Shown here piece after piece: positions 32,282 to 40,868 of a stretch of DNA of 43,104 nt. Positions within the stretch are counted from its first letter, which is position 1; each line of letters starts with the position of its first letter. A program made the translations under genes and the position numbers. Below the pieces are notes generated by a model. That model had not been told where the DNA came from. It searched no databases and saw only the letters and a program-made list of their open reading frames with translations. This stretch comes from Bacteroidales bacterium UBA4231 (GTDB lineage Bacteria; Bacteroidota; Bacteroidia; Bacteroidales; UBA932): the NCBI GenBank assembly GCA_002396335.1, contig DGXN01000032.1:1-43104 (forward strand), written 5' to 3'.

Positions 32282-34066
32282 ATGAAACGTTTCGCCATCC
32301 TGCTCGGTCTTTCCCTTATCGCTCTTTCCTGCGCTTCGCCTGCGCCGGAGGTCTCCCTCCTGCCGCTGCCCAAGGAAGTCCGCTGGGGGAGGGGTTCCGT
32401 AGCAGTAAGCGAACCGGATGTGCAGTGGGTGGACAGCATTCCCGGGGCCCGGCAAAATGAGGATGAAGCCTATCGGCTCACCGTAGGGAAGCAGGGCATC
32501 CTGATCGAGGCCGTGACGGAAAAAGGCCGGTGGAATGCGCTGCAGACCCTTTCCCAGCTTACCCGTGACGGGAAAGTGACCTGCTGCACGGTCACCGACT
32601 GGCCCTCTTTCCGTGTCCGCGGCTGGATGATGGATGTGGGGCGGACCTACATTTCCCTGGAAGAACTTTACCGGGAAGTGGAAGTCTTCTCCCGCTTCAA
32701 ACTCAATGTCTTCCACCTGCACCTGACGGAAAACGAAGCCTGGCGGCTGGAGAGCAAGTTGTATCCGCAGCTCAACGCCCCCGATGCCATGACCCGCCAG
32801 AAGGGCCTTTTCTATACCCGGAAAGAGATCCGGGAGTTGGACGCTTTCTGCCGGTCCCGGGGCGTCACCCTGGTTCCGGAAATCGACATGCCGGGCCACA
32901 GCGCCGCATTTGAGCGGGCTTTCGGCTTTCCCATGCAGTCGGAAAAAGGCCTCGCTGTGGTGCAGGACCTGCTGGAGGAAGCGATGGAGGTGTTTTCGTC
33001 GGAGTACATCCATATCGGCACGGACGAGGTCCATTTCACAATGGAGGATTTTGTCCCTGAAGTGGTCCGTTTCGTGCGTTCGAAGGGGCGGAAAGCCGTT
33101 TCCTGGAATCCGGGATGGACGTATGCACCCGGCGAGATCGACGCCACGCAGCTGTGGAGCTACCGTGGGAAGGCGCAGCCCGGCATCCCCGCCGTCGACT
33201 GCCGCCTCCACTACGTCAACCATTACGACCTTTTCGGCGATATCGTGGCCTTGCACACAAGCCGTATCTGCGGGGCCGATGAAGGCTCCCCGGACCTGGC
33301 CGGCAGCATCGTCGCCCTCTGGAATGACGTCTATATCCCCGACGAGGAACGGATCCTGCGGGAGAACAACCTTTATGCGTCGGCCCTGACGCTCTCCGAC
33401 CGGGCCTGGCGCGGAGGCGGCTACCAGTACTTTGACGCTTTCGGCGCGGTCCTTCCGGAAGAGGGTCCGGCCCGGGCAGACTTCCTGGACTTCGAAAAGC
33501 GCATGCTCCCTTACCTGGACGGGCTGCCTTCCGGCTATGTCCGCCAGGGGAACGCCCGATGGGCCCTTTCTCCCGTTTATCCCAACGGAGGAGACCTGGA
33601 CGCCGTTTTCCCCCCTGAAGAAGGGGAGTGGGAGACGGATCGGACGGTTTCCGGTTCCGGAATCTACCTCCGGCATGTCTGGGGTCCTTCCATTGTCGCC
33701 GGCGTGTATCCGGATCCCCAGCCCGGCAGCACCGTCTATGCCCGGACCCGGATCTGCTCCGACCGGGAGCAGACTGTCCGGATGCTGTTCCAGACCCAGA
33801 ATCACAGCCGTTCGGAGCGCGACCTTCCGGAGCCGGAAGGCGCCTGGGACTACCGGCGCAGCCGCATCTGGATTGACGGGAAGGAAATCCAGCCTTCCGA
33901 GCGGACCGTCCGGCTGCAGAAAGGATGGAATGAAGTCCTTGTGAAACTGCCTGTCGGGGCCTTCTCCACGCCGGAAACCCGCCTGGTGAAATGGATGTTC
34001 ACCTGTGCTTTCCTTACCCCGGACGGCCGGTCGGCTGCTCCGCTGACGTATGACTGTAATTTCTGA
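32282..34066 (+). CDS. GH20 beta-N-acetylhexosaminidase lipoprotein
   Basis: Product of 594 residues. Lipobox LIALSCAS (C17) is followed by a GH20b-like N-terminal domain (20-105). The catalytic TIM barrel has RGWMMDVGRTYISLEELY, FHLHLTENEAWR, LVPEIDMPGHS and the paired catalytic D248-E249 in IHIGTDEVHF. The last 130 or so residues form a beta-sandwich-like extension. It removes terminal beta-linked GlcNAc/GalNAc from glycans. The start at 32282 follows the mutarotase stop by 10 bases; the frame upstream is open but lies inside that gene. Confidence 0.93.
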   Translation: MKRFAILLGLSLIALSCASPAPEVSLLPLPKEVRWGRGSVAVSEPDVQWVDSIPGARQNEDEAYRLTVGKQGILIEAVTEKGRWNALQTLSQLTRDGKVTCCTVTDWPSFRVRGWMMDVGRTYISLEELYREVEVFSRFKLNVFHLHLTENEAWRLESKLYPQLNAPDAMTRQKGLFYTRKEIRELDAFCRSRGVTLVPEIDMPGHSAAFERAFGFPMQSEKGLAVVQDLLEEAMEVFSSEYIHIGTDEVHFTMEDFVPEVVRFVRSKGRKAVSWNPGWTYAPGEIDATQLWSYRGKAQPGIPAVDCRLHYVNHYDLFGDIVALHTSRICGADEGSPDLAGSIVALWNDVYIPDEERILRENNLYASALTLSDRAWRGGGYQYFDAFGAVLPEEGPARADFLDFEKRMLPYLDGLPSGYVRQGNARWALSPVYPNGGDLDAVFPPEEGEWETDRTVSGSGIYLRHVWGPSIVAGVYPDPQPGSTVYARTRICSDREQTVRMLFQTQNHSRSERDLPEPEGAWDYRRSRIWIDGKEIQPSERTVRLQKGWNEVLVKLPVGAFSTPETRLVKWMFTCAFLTPDGRSAAPLTYDCNF

Positions 34067-34071
34067 AGACC

Positions 34072-35421
34072 ATGATACTGAGCTCCTTACTTGCCTTGAT
34101 TGCGGCGACTTTCATCCAGGTCCAGCACCGGCAGGTACCCGTCGTGACCGACCGGGACGTCGCCGTCGCCTCCGTTACCGTGCCGGAAGGCATTACCCCG
34201 GAGTGGCAGTTTGCCGTCTCGGGCCTTCCCGCCGGAGCCCTCCGCGGCGCTTATGTCCGGAACGGCTGGGTGTATGTGAATGTCGACGGCCGCCGGATCA
34301 AGGACCTGACCCGCCCGTTCCGGCTTACCGTGTCGGCCCGCGGTGCCGAAGTCCGGAACACAGGCGTCCAGGAGCACCGGCTGGCCAGGAAGGTCCGCAC
34401 CCGCGGGGACGGCGGCGTCCAGGCCTACCGCATTCCCGGCCTGGTGACCACGGGGAAGGGAACCCTCATTGCCACCTACGACATCCGCCGCAACAATTCC
34501 CGCGACCTGCAGGAGGACATCGACGTCGGGATTAGCCGGTCCACCGACGGCGGGCTCACCTGGGGGCCGATGATCATAGCCATGGACATGGGCGAGTGGG
34601 GCGGACTGCCGGAGAACGTGAACGGAATCGGCGACCCCTGCATCCTGGTGGACGAAGTGACGGGGGACATTCTCCTGTTTGCCGCCTGGACCCATGGCGG
34701 AACGGCCGGAGAAGCGGCCTGGTGGTCGGCCGGAAGCGGATTTGACCCGTCTTCCACGCCGCAGCTCATGATGGTCCGCTCCACCGACGACGGCCTCACC
34801 TGGAGCGCTCCCGTGAATCTGACCCGTCAAGTGAAGCAGGCGTCCTGGCATTTCACGTTCCAAGGCCCCGGACGCGGCATCACCATGGCCGACGGCACCC
34901 TCGTGGTCCCCTTTCAGCACCAGGAGCCGGACCGTACCCCTGCCGCCGGCGTCATGTATTCCAAAGACCACGGCGCCACCTGGCAGGTGCATGCGTATGC
35001 CAAGATCAACACCACCGAGTCGCAGGTGGCGGAGGTGGAGCCGGGCGTGCTGATGCTGAACATGCGCGACAACCGGGGTACCGGCCGCGCCGTGTACGTG
35101 ACCCGTGACCTGGGAAAGACCTGGGAACCCCATGTCTCCGACGCCGCCCTGGTGGAACCGGTGTGCATGGCCAGTCTGCTGAAGGCGGGAAACCTCCTTC
35201 TTTTCTCCAATCCCGCCGACCCGAAGGTCCGCCGCAATATCACCGTCCGCGTGAGCGAGGACGGCGGCGTCACCTGGCCCCGGGAACTCCTGCTGGACGA
35301 AGGGACCGGCTGGGGCTACTCCTGCCTGAGCATGATCGACAGCGACATAGTGGGCATCCTCTACGAAAGTTCCCAGGCTCACATGACCTTCCAGGCTGTT
35401 AAACTCCGAGACATCCGCTAA
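34072..35421 (+). CDS. GH33 exo-alpha-sialidase
   Basis: Product of 449 residues that hydrolyses terminal sialic acids. A short hydrophobic export signal (residues 1-14) precedes an N-terminal beta-domain (about 20-105). The catalytic propeller follows with AYRIPGL (R120, arginine triad) and four Asp boxes: STDGGLTW (157-164), STDDGLTW, SKDHGATW and SEDGGVTW. LNMRDNRG and the final GYSCLSMIDSDIVGILYE match GH33 sialidases of Bacteroidales. It starts 5 bases after the GH20 stop. Confidence 0.95.
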   Translation: MILSSLLALIAATFIQVQHRQVPVVTDRDVAVASVTVPEGITPEWQFAVSGLPAGALRGAYVRNGWVYVNVDGRRIKDLTRPFRLTVSARGAEVRNTGVQEHRLARKVRTRGDGGVQAYRIPGLVTTGKGTLIATYDIRRNNSRDLQEDIDVGISRSTDGGLTWGPMIIAMDMGEWGGLPENVNGIGDPCILVDEVTGDILLFAAWTHGGTAGEAAWWSAGSGFDPSSTPQLMMVRSTDDGLTWSAPVNLTRQVKQASWHFTFQGPGRGITMADGTLVVPFQHQEPDRTPAAGVMYSKDHGATWQVHAYAKINTTESQVAEVEPGVLMLNMRDNRGTGRAVYVTRDLGKTWEPHVSDAALVEPVCMASLLKAGNLLLFSNPADPKVRRNITVRVSEDGGVTWPRELLLDEGTGWGYSCLSMIDSDIVGILYESSQAHMTFQAVKLRDIR

Positions 35422-35424
35422 GCC

Positions 35425-36654
35425 ATGACAAGCGAAAAACTGCAGAAAATCTATCCCTGGATCGTGGTCGGCCTGCTCTCCGCAGTCGCCTTCCTGAATT
35501 ACCTGGACCGCCAGATGCTCTCCACCATGCAGGCCGCCATCGGGGCCGATATCGCCGAGCTCCGGCAGGCCCGTTCCTTCGGCCGGCTGATGGCTGTCTT
35601 CCTATGGGTCTACGCCCTGGTGAGTCCCTTTGCCGGCAGTATCGCCGACCGCCTGAGCCGCAAGTGGCTCATCGTGGGCTCCCTTGGCGTATGGTCGCTG
35701 GTGACCCTTCTGATGGGCCACTGTGAAACCTTCTCCCAGATGTACTGGCTCCGCGGCCTGATGGGCGTAAGCGAAGCCCTCTACATCCCCTCCGGCCTCT
35801 CCCTGATTGCCGACTACCACACCGGCCGGAGCCGCTCCCTGGCGGTGGGCCTTCACATGACCGGTCTGTACCTGGGACAGGCTGTGGGCGGGTTCGGCGC
35901 CATTTTTTCCAGCGCCCTCAGCTGGCGGATGACCTTCCACTGGTTCGGGATCGTCGGCATCCTTTATGCCGTCGTGCTGGTGTTCTGCCTCAAGGAAAAA
36001 CGGCAGCCGGCTGCTGCTCAGGCGGTCCGCGCCGGCACAGACCGGGAACCGGTCCTGCGCTCCTTCGGCCTGATCTTCTCCAACATAGCCTTCTGGGTCA
36101 TCCTGTTCTTCTTCGCCTCTACGTCGCTGCCGGGCTGGGCCACCAAGAACTGGCTGCCCACGCTGTTTTCGCAGCACATTGACGGCGGCATGGCCGTGGC
36201 GGGTCCCGTCGCCACCATCACCATCGCCCTGGCTTCTTTTATCGGCGTCATGGTGGGCGGACCGCTCAGTGACCGCTGGGTCAGGAAAAACCTCAGGGGA
36301 CGCATCTATACCAGCGCCATCGGCCTGTCGATGATGATTCCGGCGCTCGTTCTGATGGGTCTCGGGAAGGGACTGGTCCCCGCCGTGGCGTCGGGACTGG
36401 TCTTCGGCCTGGGATACGGGATGTTCGACACCAACAACATGCCCATCCTCTGTGAGTTTGTCCCTTCCCGCCTCAGGGCTACGGCTTACGGCGTGATGAA
36501 TATGGTGGGGGTGACCATGGGCGCCCTCTGCACTACGCTCCTGGGAAAAATCCCCAACCTGGGGCTCTCCTTTGCCGTTTTGGGCGGCGTCACAGCCCTG
36601 GCGCTGGTCCTGCAGCTCACCGTACTGAACCCGCAGACTGACGATATGCAATAA
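35425..36654 (+). CDS. MFS transporter, probable sialic acid permease
   Basis: Product of 409 residues with twelve predicted membrane segments, starting KIYPWIVVGLLSAVAFLNYLDRQMLSTM and showing the MFS loop signature SIADRLSRKWLIVGS. A second-half repeat GGPLSDRWVRKNLRGRIY is also visible. The family (ACS-type/NanT-like) imports small sugar acids across the inner membrane. Position between sialidase and catabolic genes makes N-acetylneuraminate the likely substrate, by context only. The gap to the sialidase is 3 bases. Confidence 0.9.
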   Translation: MTSEKLQKIYPWIVVGLLSAVAFLNYLDRQMLSTMQAAIGADIAELRQARSFGRLMAVFLWVYALVSPFAGSIADRLSRKWLIVGSLGVWSLVTLLMGHCETFSQMYWLRGLMGVSEALYIPSGLSLIADYHTGRSRSLAVGLHMTGLYLGQAVGGFGAIFSSALSWRMTFHWFGIVGILYAVVLVFCLKEKRQPAAAQAVRAGTDREPVLRSFGLIFSNIAFWVILFFFASTSLPGWATKNWLPTLFSQHIDGGMAVAGPVATITIALASFIGVMVGGPLSDRWVRKNLRGRIYTSAIGLSMMIPALVLMGLGKGLVPAVASGLVFGLGYGMFDTNNMPILCEFVPSRLRATAYGVMNMVGVTMGALCTTLLGKIPNLGLSFAVLGGVTALALVLQLTVLNPQTDDMQ

Positions 36655-36667
36655 ACTATACACGGAT

Positions 36668-38047
36668 ATGCGTACCAAATTTCTTCTTCTTGCCGCAGCG
36701 CTGCTGCTGGCCGCCGGCTGTAAAAGTGCCGTCACTCCATCCGTCATCACCCTGCCGGTCCCTCCGCGTGAAGCCTCCCAGACCGACATGCTGCAATTTG
36801 CCGCCGACCCCATTGAGGATGTCGGCATCGGGATCGTAGGGCTGGGGATGCGCGGCAGCAGTGCCGTCCAGCGCCTTACGTTCGTTCCGGGCTGCCACGT
36901 CGCCGCCGTCTGCGACGTCGAGACCGACCGTGCCCGGCAGGGCATTGATTTCCTTGCCGGAAAGGGCTTGTCGGCCCACCTGTACGGCGGGGAGGAGGAG
37001 TCCTACAAGGCGCTGTGCGAGGATCCAGACGTGGACCTCGTGTACATCTGCACCGACTGGATCCATCACGTCCCCGTGGCCCTGTATGCCATGGAGCACG
37101 GCAAGCATGTCGCCATCGAGGTTCCGTCGGCCGAGACCCTCGAGGCCTGCTGGGACTTGGTGAATACCTCCGAACGTACGCGCAGGCACTGCATGATTTT
37201 GGAGAACTGCTGCTACGACTTCTTCGAACTCACGGCCCTCACGATGGCCCAGCAGGGCGTTTTCGGCGAGATTATCCATGCGGAAGGGGCTTACAACCAC
37301 AACCTGGATCCCTACTGGAAACGCTACTGGGAGAACTGGCGCCTGGACTTCAACCGGGAGCACCGCGGCGACCTGTATCCCACCCACGGCTTCGGCCCGG
37401 TGTGCCAGGTGCTGAACATCCACCGCGGCGACCGGCTCACCACCCTCGTCGCCATGGACACCGACCCGTTCAACGGTCCCAGGCATGTTGAGGCCGCAAC
37501 GGGCGCTCCCTGCACCGATTTCCGGAACGGCGACGTGACCATGACCATGCTCCGGACGGCAAAGGGGAAGAGCATCCTCATCGAGCATGACGTCATGACC
37601 CCGCGCCCCTACAGCCGCATGTACCAGCTGGTGGGCACAGACGGCTATGCCGGCAAGTATCCCGTCCAGGAAATGTGCCTGCGTCCCGAAGGGGCCGATA
37701 ATGTGGACTACCAGAATCTGGGCTATGAGAAGGTGTACCGCGGAGAAAGCCTCCAGGAACTGATGGCCCGATACCGCAACCCCATCCTGACCCCTGAGCT
37801 GGAGGCCCTGGCGAAGGAAGTGGGCGGCCATGGCGGCATGGACTTCATCATGGACTACCGCCTGGTCTACTGTCTCAACAACGGCCTGCCGCTGGACATG
37901 GATGTATACGACCTGGCCGAATGGTGCTGCATTACCGAACTCTCCCGCATCTCGCTGGAGAACGGCAGCGTTCCGGTGGAGGTGCCGGATTTCACCCGCG
38001 GCGCCTGGAACCGTATTCAAGGATTCTCTTATGCTTTTTCCCGTTAG
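36668..38047 (+). CDS. GH109-type NAD-dependent glycosidase lipoprotein (Gfo/Idh/MocA fold)
   Basis: Product of 459 residues. Lipobox LLLAAGCKS (C18) is followed by a Rossmann motif IGIVGLGMRGSSAV, then CTDWIHHVPVA, EVPSAETLE, GDLYPTHGFGPVCQ and HGGMDFIMDYRLVYCLNN. The GDLYPTHG and GGMDFIMDYR blocks are typical of GH109 alpha-N-acetylgalactosaminidases, which use tightly bound NAD to cleave GalNAc by a redox mechanism. An ordinary exported Gfo/Idh/MocA dehydrogenase is the alternative. An alpha-GalNAcase fits an operon for O-linked glycans, whose core sugar is alpha-GalNAc on Ser/Thr. Confidence 0.85.
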   Translation: MRTKFLLLAAALLLAAGCKSAVTPSVITLPVPPREASQTDMLQFAADPIEDVGIGIVGLGMRGSSAVQRLTFVPGCHVAAVCDVETDRARQGIDFLAGKGLSAHLYGGEEESYKALCEDPDVDLVYICTDWIHHVPVALYAMEHGKHVAIEVPSAETLEACWDLVNTSERTRRHCMILENCCYDFFELTALTMAQQGVFGEIIHAEGAYNHNLDPYWKRYWENWRLDFNREHRGDLYPTHGFGPVCQVLNIHRGDRLTTLVAMDTDPFNGPRHVEAATGAPCTDFRNGDVTMTMLRTAKGKSILIEHDVMTPRPYSRMYQLVGTDGYAGKYPVQEMCLRPEGADNVDYQNLGYEKVYRGESLQELMARYRNPILTPELEALAKEVGGHGGMDFIMDYRLVYCLNNGLPLDMDVYDLAEWCCITELSRISLENGSVPVEVPDFTRGAWNRIQGFSYAFSR

Positions 38048-38053
38048 AATATT

Positions 38054-39115
38054 ATGAAGACTCTGCAAGAACTCACCGCCATTGCAAAAGCCTTTGACAT
38101 TCATGGAAATATTCTGGATATCAAGCCTTTGGGAAATGGCCTCATCAATGACAATTACCGCGTTTTCACGGACGGTCCCGACGACTACGTCCTCCAGCGC
38201 ATCAACACCGCCATCTTCCGCGACGTAGAATTGTTGCAGCACAACATCGAGTGCGCCACCGCCCATATCCGCCGCAAGGGAGGCATGACCCTGACCTTCC
38301 TCCGGTGCAAAGCCACCGGAAAGACCTACTGGACCGACGGGGAGACCCATTGGCGTGTCTCGGTTTTCATCAAGGATTCCTTCTCCTATGATACGGTTAA
38401 TCCGGAGTATTCCTACTTTGCCGGCAAGACTTTCGGAGAGTTCGAGGCCATGCTTTCCGACATCCCGGACACCCTGGGCGAATCCATCCCTGACTTCCAC
38501 AATATGGAACTGCGGGTCCGCCAGCTCAAGGATGCCGTCCAGGCCGATCCTGTCGGCCGCATGGCCGAGCCGGAAGTCCAGGCCATCCTAAAAGATCTTC
38601 TGCCCTACGAGGAAGAGATGTGCAAGGCAGAGCGCCTGTACCGGGAAGGAAAACTGCCGAAACGCATCTGCCACTGCGACACCAAGGTGAACAACATGCT
38701 CTTTGACGACAAGGGCCGCGTCCTCTGCGTGATCGACCTGGATACCCTGATGCCTTCGTTCGTGTTCTCGGACTTCGGCGACTTCCTCCGCACGGCCGCC
38801 AACACGGTGGCCGAGGATGATCCCGCCTGGGAGAAGGTGGACTTCCGGATGGATATCTTTGAAGCGTTCGCAAAAGGATACCTGGAAGGTGCAGGCTCGT
38901 TCCTCACTCCCGTGGAGGTGGAGAACCTGCCTTATGCCGCCTGCCGTTTCCCTTACATGCAGGCCGTCCGCTTCTTTGCCGACTATATCGGCGGCGACAC
39001 CTACTACAAAATCAAGTATCCGGAACACAACCTGGTGCGTACGCGCAACCAGGTGGCGCTGTTCCACGCTGCCTGGAAAAAGATCCCTCAGATGCGGGAG
39101 ATCATCGCCCGCTAG
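38054..39115 (+). CDS. Aminoglycoside-phosphotransferase-fold sugar kinase, NahK-like
   Basis: Product of 353 residues. The N-lobe starts IKPLGNGLINDNYRVFTDG, the catalytic loop is CHCDTKVNNMLFDD and the metal-binding segment is VIDLDTLMPSFVFSDFGDFLR. These agree with N-acetylhexosamine 1-kinases (NahK), which phosphorylate GlcNAc, GalNAc or ManNAc at C1. In this operon it would use hexosamines freed by GH20/GH109, or ManNAc from the lyase. It ends the operon. Its stop codon overlaps that of the convergent ABC ATPase (shared CTAG at 39112-39115) and no terminator separates them. Confidence 0.85.
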   Translation: MKTLQELTAIAKAFDIHGNILDIKPLGNGLINDNYRVFTDGPDDYVLQRINTAIFRDVELLQHNIECATAHIRRKGGMTLTFLRCKATGKTYWTDGETHWRVSVFIKDSFSYDTVNPEYSYFAGKTFGEFEAMLSDIPDTLGESIPDFHNMELRVRQLKDAVQADPVGRMAEPEVQAILKDLLPYEEEMCKAERLYREGKLPKRICHCDTKVNNMLFDDKGRVLCVIDLDTLMPSFVFSDFGDFLRTAANTVAEDDPAWEKVDFRMDIFEAFAKGYLEGAGSFLTPVEVENLPYAACRFPYMQAVRFFADYIGGDTYYKIKYPEHNLVRTRNQVALFHAAWKKIPQMREIIAR

Positions 39116-39924
39116 GGTTCATACATCGGGAAGGCCGCCTGGAGAATCTCCCGGCGGTTTTCTTTTGTGGACTCCAGGAACGCGCCTCCGGGGGTGAAGG
39201 CCAGGACGCGGTGGGCGTACTGCAGGGCTTCGTGGAGGTCGTGGGAGGAGAAAATGACGGCCATGCCGCTTTTCCGGGCCACTTCCCGGAGGGTCCGGAG
39301 GACCATGACGCGGCTGTCGACGTCGAGAAAGGCGGTGGGCTCGTCCAGAAGGAGGACATCGGCCCGCCGGGTCAGGCCGACGGCAATGCAGGCTTTCTGG
39401 AATTCACCGTCGCTGAGGGTGGAGATGTCCCGCTGGCGCAAATCCGTCAGTCCGAGCATGTCCAGCGCCGCTTCCAGCCTTTGCTGCGCCCCTGTGCGGA
39501 GCCTTCCGGCCCAGTCGCTCTCCCGGTAGCATCCGGTCCGCACGAATTCCTCCACCGTGAAGCCTTTCACCTTGGGAATTCCCGTCGGAATCAGGACGCA
39601 TCGGGCCAATGAGGGGGATACAGGGGCGGAAATCGCCTCCGCTTCGCTCCGGCCCCTCCCACAGCCAGCCATGCCGACCAGCGAAGCCGTTCCCCGTCCG
39701 CCATGACTGTCTGCGGGTCCCTCCCTCTTATGTGGCCGAGGGTGGCCACAGATTTCCGCCCCTGTATCCCCCTCATTGGCGGCGAGGGTGCGGAGGAGGG
39801 TGGATTTGCCGCTGCCGTTGGGGCCGGCCAGGAGGAGGCATTCGCCGCCGAGGGCGGTGAACGAGATGTCTCTGGAGAGGATGCGGGAACCGTAGGAGAG
39901 GCTCAGATGACTCACTTGGATCAT
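39112..39924 (-). CDS. FecE-type ABC transporter ATP-binding protein containing an in-frame palindromic element
   Basis: Product of 270 residues. Walker A is AGPNGSGKST (K40), the signature is STLSDGEFQK, Walker B is DVLLLDEPT and the switch histidine is FSSHDLHEAL. It pairs with the FecCD-type permease of the next gene (4-base overlap) for uptake of iron-siderophore, haem or cobalamin. Residues 49-107 are encoded by a 176-bp inverted-repeat element (39605-39780). They are low-complexity and unlike ABC proteins, and they lengthen the Walker A to Q-loop distance to about 74 residues, against roughly 45 usually. The frame is kept, so a full-length but altered protein is possible. Confidence 0.8.
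   Translation of the reverse strand: MIQVSHLSLSYGSRILSRDISFTALGGECLLLAGPNGSGKSTLLRTLAANEGDTGAEICGHPRPHKREGPADSHGGRGTASLVGMAGCGRGRSEAEAISAPVSPSLARCVLIPTGIPKVKGFTVEEFVRTGCYRESDWAGRLRTGAQQRLEAALDMLGLTDLRQRDISTLSDGEFQKACIAVGLTRRADVLLLDEPTAFLDVDSRVMVLRTLREVARKSGMAVIFSSHDLHEALQYAHRVLAFTPGGAFLESTKENRREILQAAFPMYEP
39605..39780. mobile_element. 176-bp palindromic (MITE/RPE-like) element inside ABC ATPase gene
   Basis: Perfect 30-bp inverted repeats occupy 39605-39634 and 39751-39780 and enclose 116 bp. The right part of the core has a further hairpin TGTGGCC-GAGGG-T-GGCCACA (39731-39750). No transposase is encoded. The element is open on the ATPase coding strand, so it inserts about 59 codons in frame. 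In structure it resembles non-autonomous miniature elements, and in setting the coding-region palindromic elements known from Rickettsia; this is analogy, not homology. Confidence 0.75.
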
Positions 39925-40868
39925 AGGCGGGACCTCCCTAACAGAATGAGGATGAGCGGAATTCCGACGAGTGCGAGCGTACTTCCTACGGGAAGGGGAG
40001 TGGGACCGGCATGGGCGAGGATGTCACCGGCGAGGGCCAGGCCCGCACCGGCAGCCATTCCCCACGGGATTACTATCCTGTGGGCCGATGTCCCGGACAT
40101 CCGCCGCACCAGATGGGGCGCAGCGATGCCCACGAATCCCACCGGGCCGCAGAATGCCGTGACGGCGCCTGTCATGATGGCGCAGCCCAGCATGGTCTTC
40201 AGACGGAGACCGCGGAGCCCTACGCCCGAGAAGGCGGCGAATTCGTCGCCGAAAAGGACGAGGTCCAGGGCTTTCCTGTCGGCCAGGCTGAAGGCGGCCC
40301 CGGCGGCGAGGGCGGCGGCCATCCACGCCAGACCGCTCCACCGTACGCTCGAGAAGCTGCCGGCCATCCAGTTGTAGAAGAGTTTCAGGCTCTCTTCTCC
40401 GGCCGTGTATTGCAGAACAGAACTCACCGCGCTGAGCACAAAGCCCAGCATGACTCCCACCAGCAGCAGCGTTCCCGTACTCCGGACGCGGGCCGACACG
40501 GCCACAATCACTCCTCCGGCGGCAAGTGCCCCGAGGAAGGCGGCGCTCACGAGGCTCAGGTTGGACGCCCAGCCGGCGGTGCTGCCCGTTACGGCGAGGG
40601 CGGCCAGGGCGGCGCCCAGTCCTGCTCCGCCGGAGACGCCCATGATGTGGGGATCGGCCAGCGGGTTGCGGAAGATGGCCTGCATCTGGGTGCCGGACAG
40701 TGCCATGGCGGCGCCGGCGACAAGGGCTGTGAGCATGCGGGGAAGACGGAGGTCCAGGAAAATGGCCCCCTGCGGCAGGTTGAAGCCGTTTCCGGTCAGG
40801 AGGTCCAGCCCGGCCAGCAGAAGCACCAGTCCCAGCGACAGGGCTTTCCAGAGGGTGCGCCGGCTCAT
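39921..40868 (-). CDS. FecCD-family ABC transporter permease
   Basis: Product of 315 residues with about nine hydrophobic segments. The signature RLPRMLTALVAGAAMALSGTQMQAIFRNPLADPHIMGVSGGAGLGA near the N-terminus and FCGPVGFVGIAAPHLVRRMSG in the second half are diagnostic of FecCD/BtuC permeases for iron complexes or cobalamin. It overlaps the ATPase gene and the upstream LolC/E-type gene by 4 bases each. No substrate-binding protein or TonB receptor is in the window, so the substrate is undefined. Confidence 0.93.
   Translation of the reverse strand: MSRRTLWKALSLGLVLLLAGLDLLTGNGFNLPQGAIFLDLRLPRMLTALVAGAAMALSGTQMQAIFRNPLADPHIMGVSGGAGLGAALAALAVTGSTAGWASNLSLVSAAFLGALAAGGVIVAVSARVRSTGTLLLVGVMLGFVLSAVSSVLQYTAGEESLKLFYNWMAGSFSSVRWSGLAWMAAALAAGAAFSLADRKALDLVLFGDEFAAFSGVGLRGLRLKTMLGCAIMTGAVTAFCGPVGFVGIAAPHLVRRMSGTSAHRIVIPWGMAAGAGLALAGDILAHAGPTPLPVGSTLALVGIPLILILLGRSRL

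Noticed and set aside
39609..39860. Plus-strand ORF within the palindromic element (MRGIQGRKS...)
   Set aside because: The same first residues appear from the opposite strand because the arms are inverted repeats; it is a by-product of the palindrome, not a transposase.
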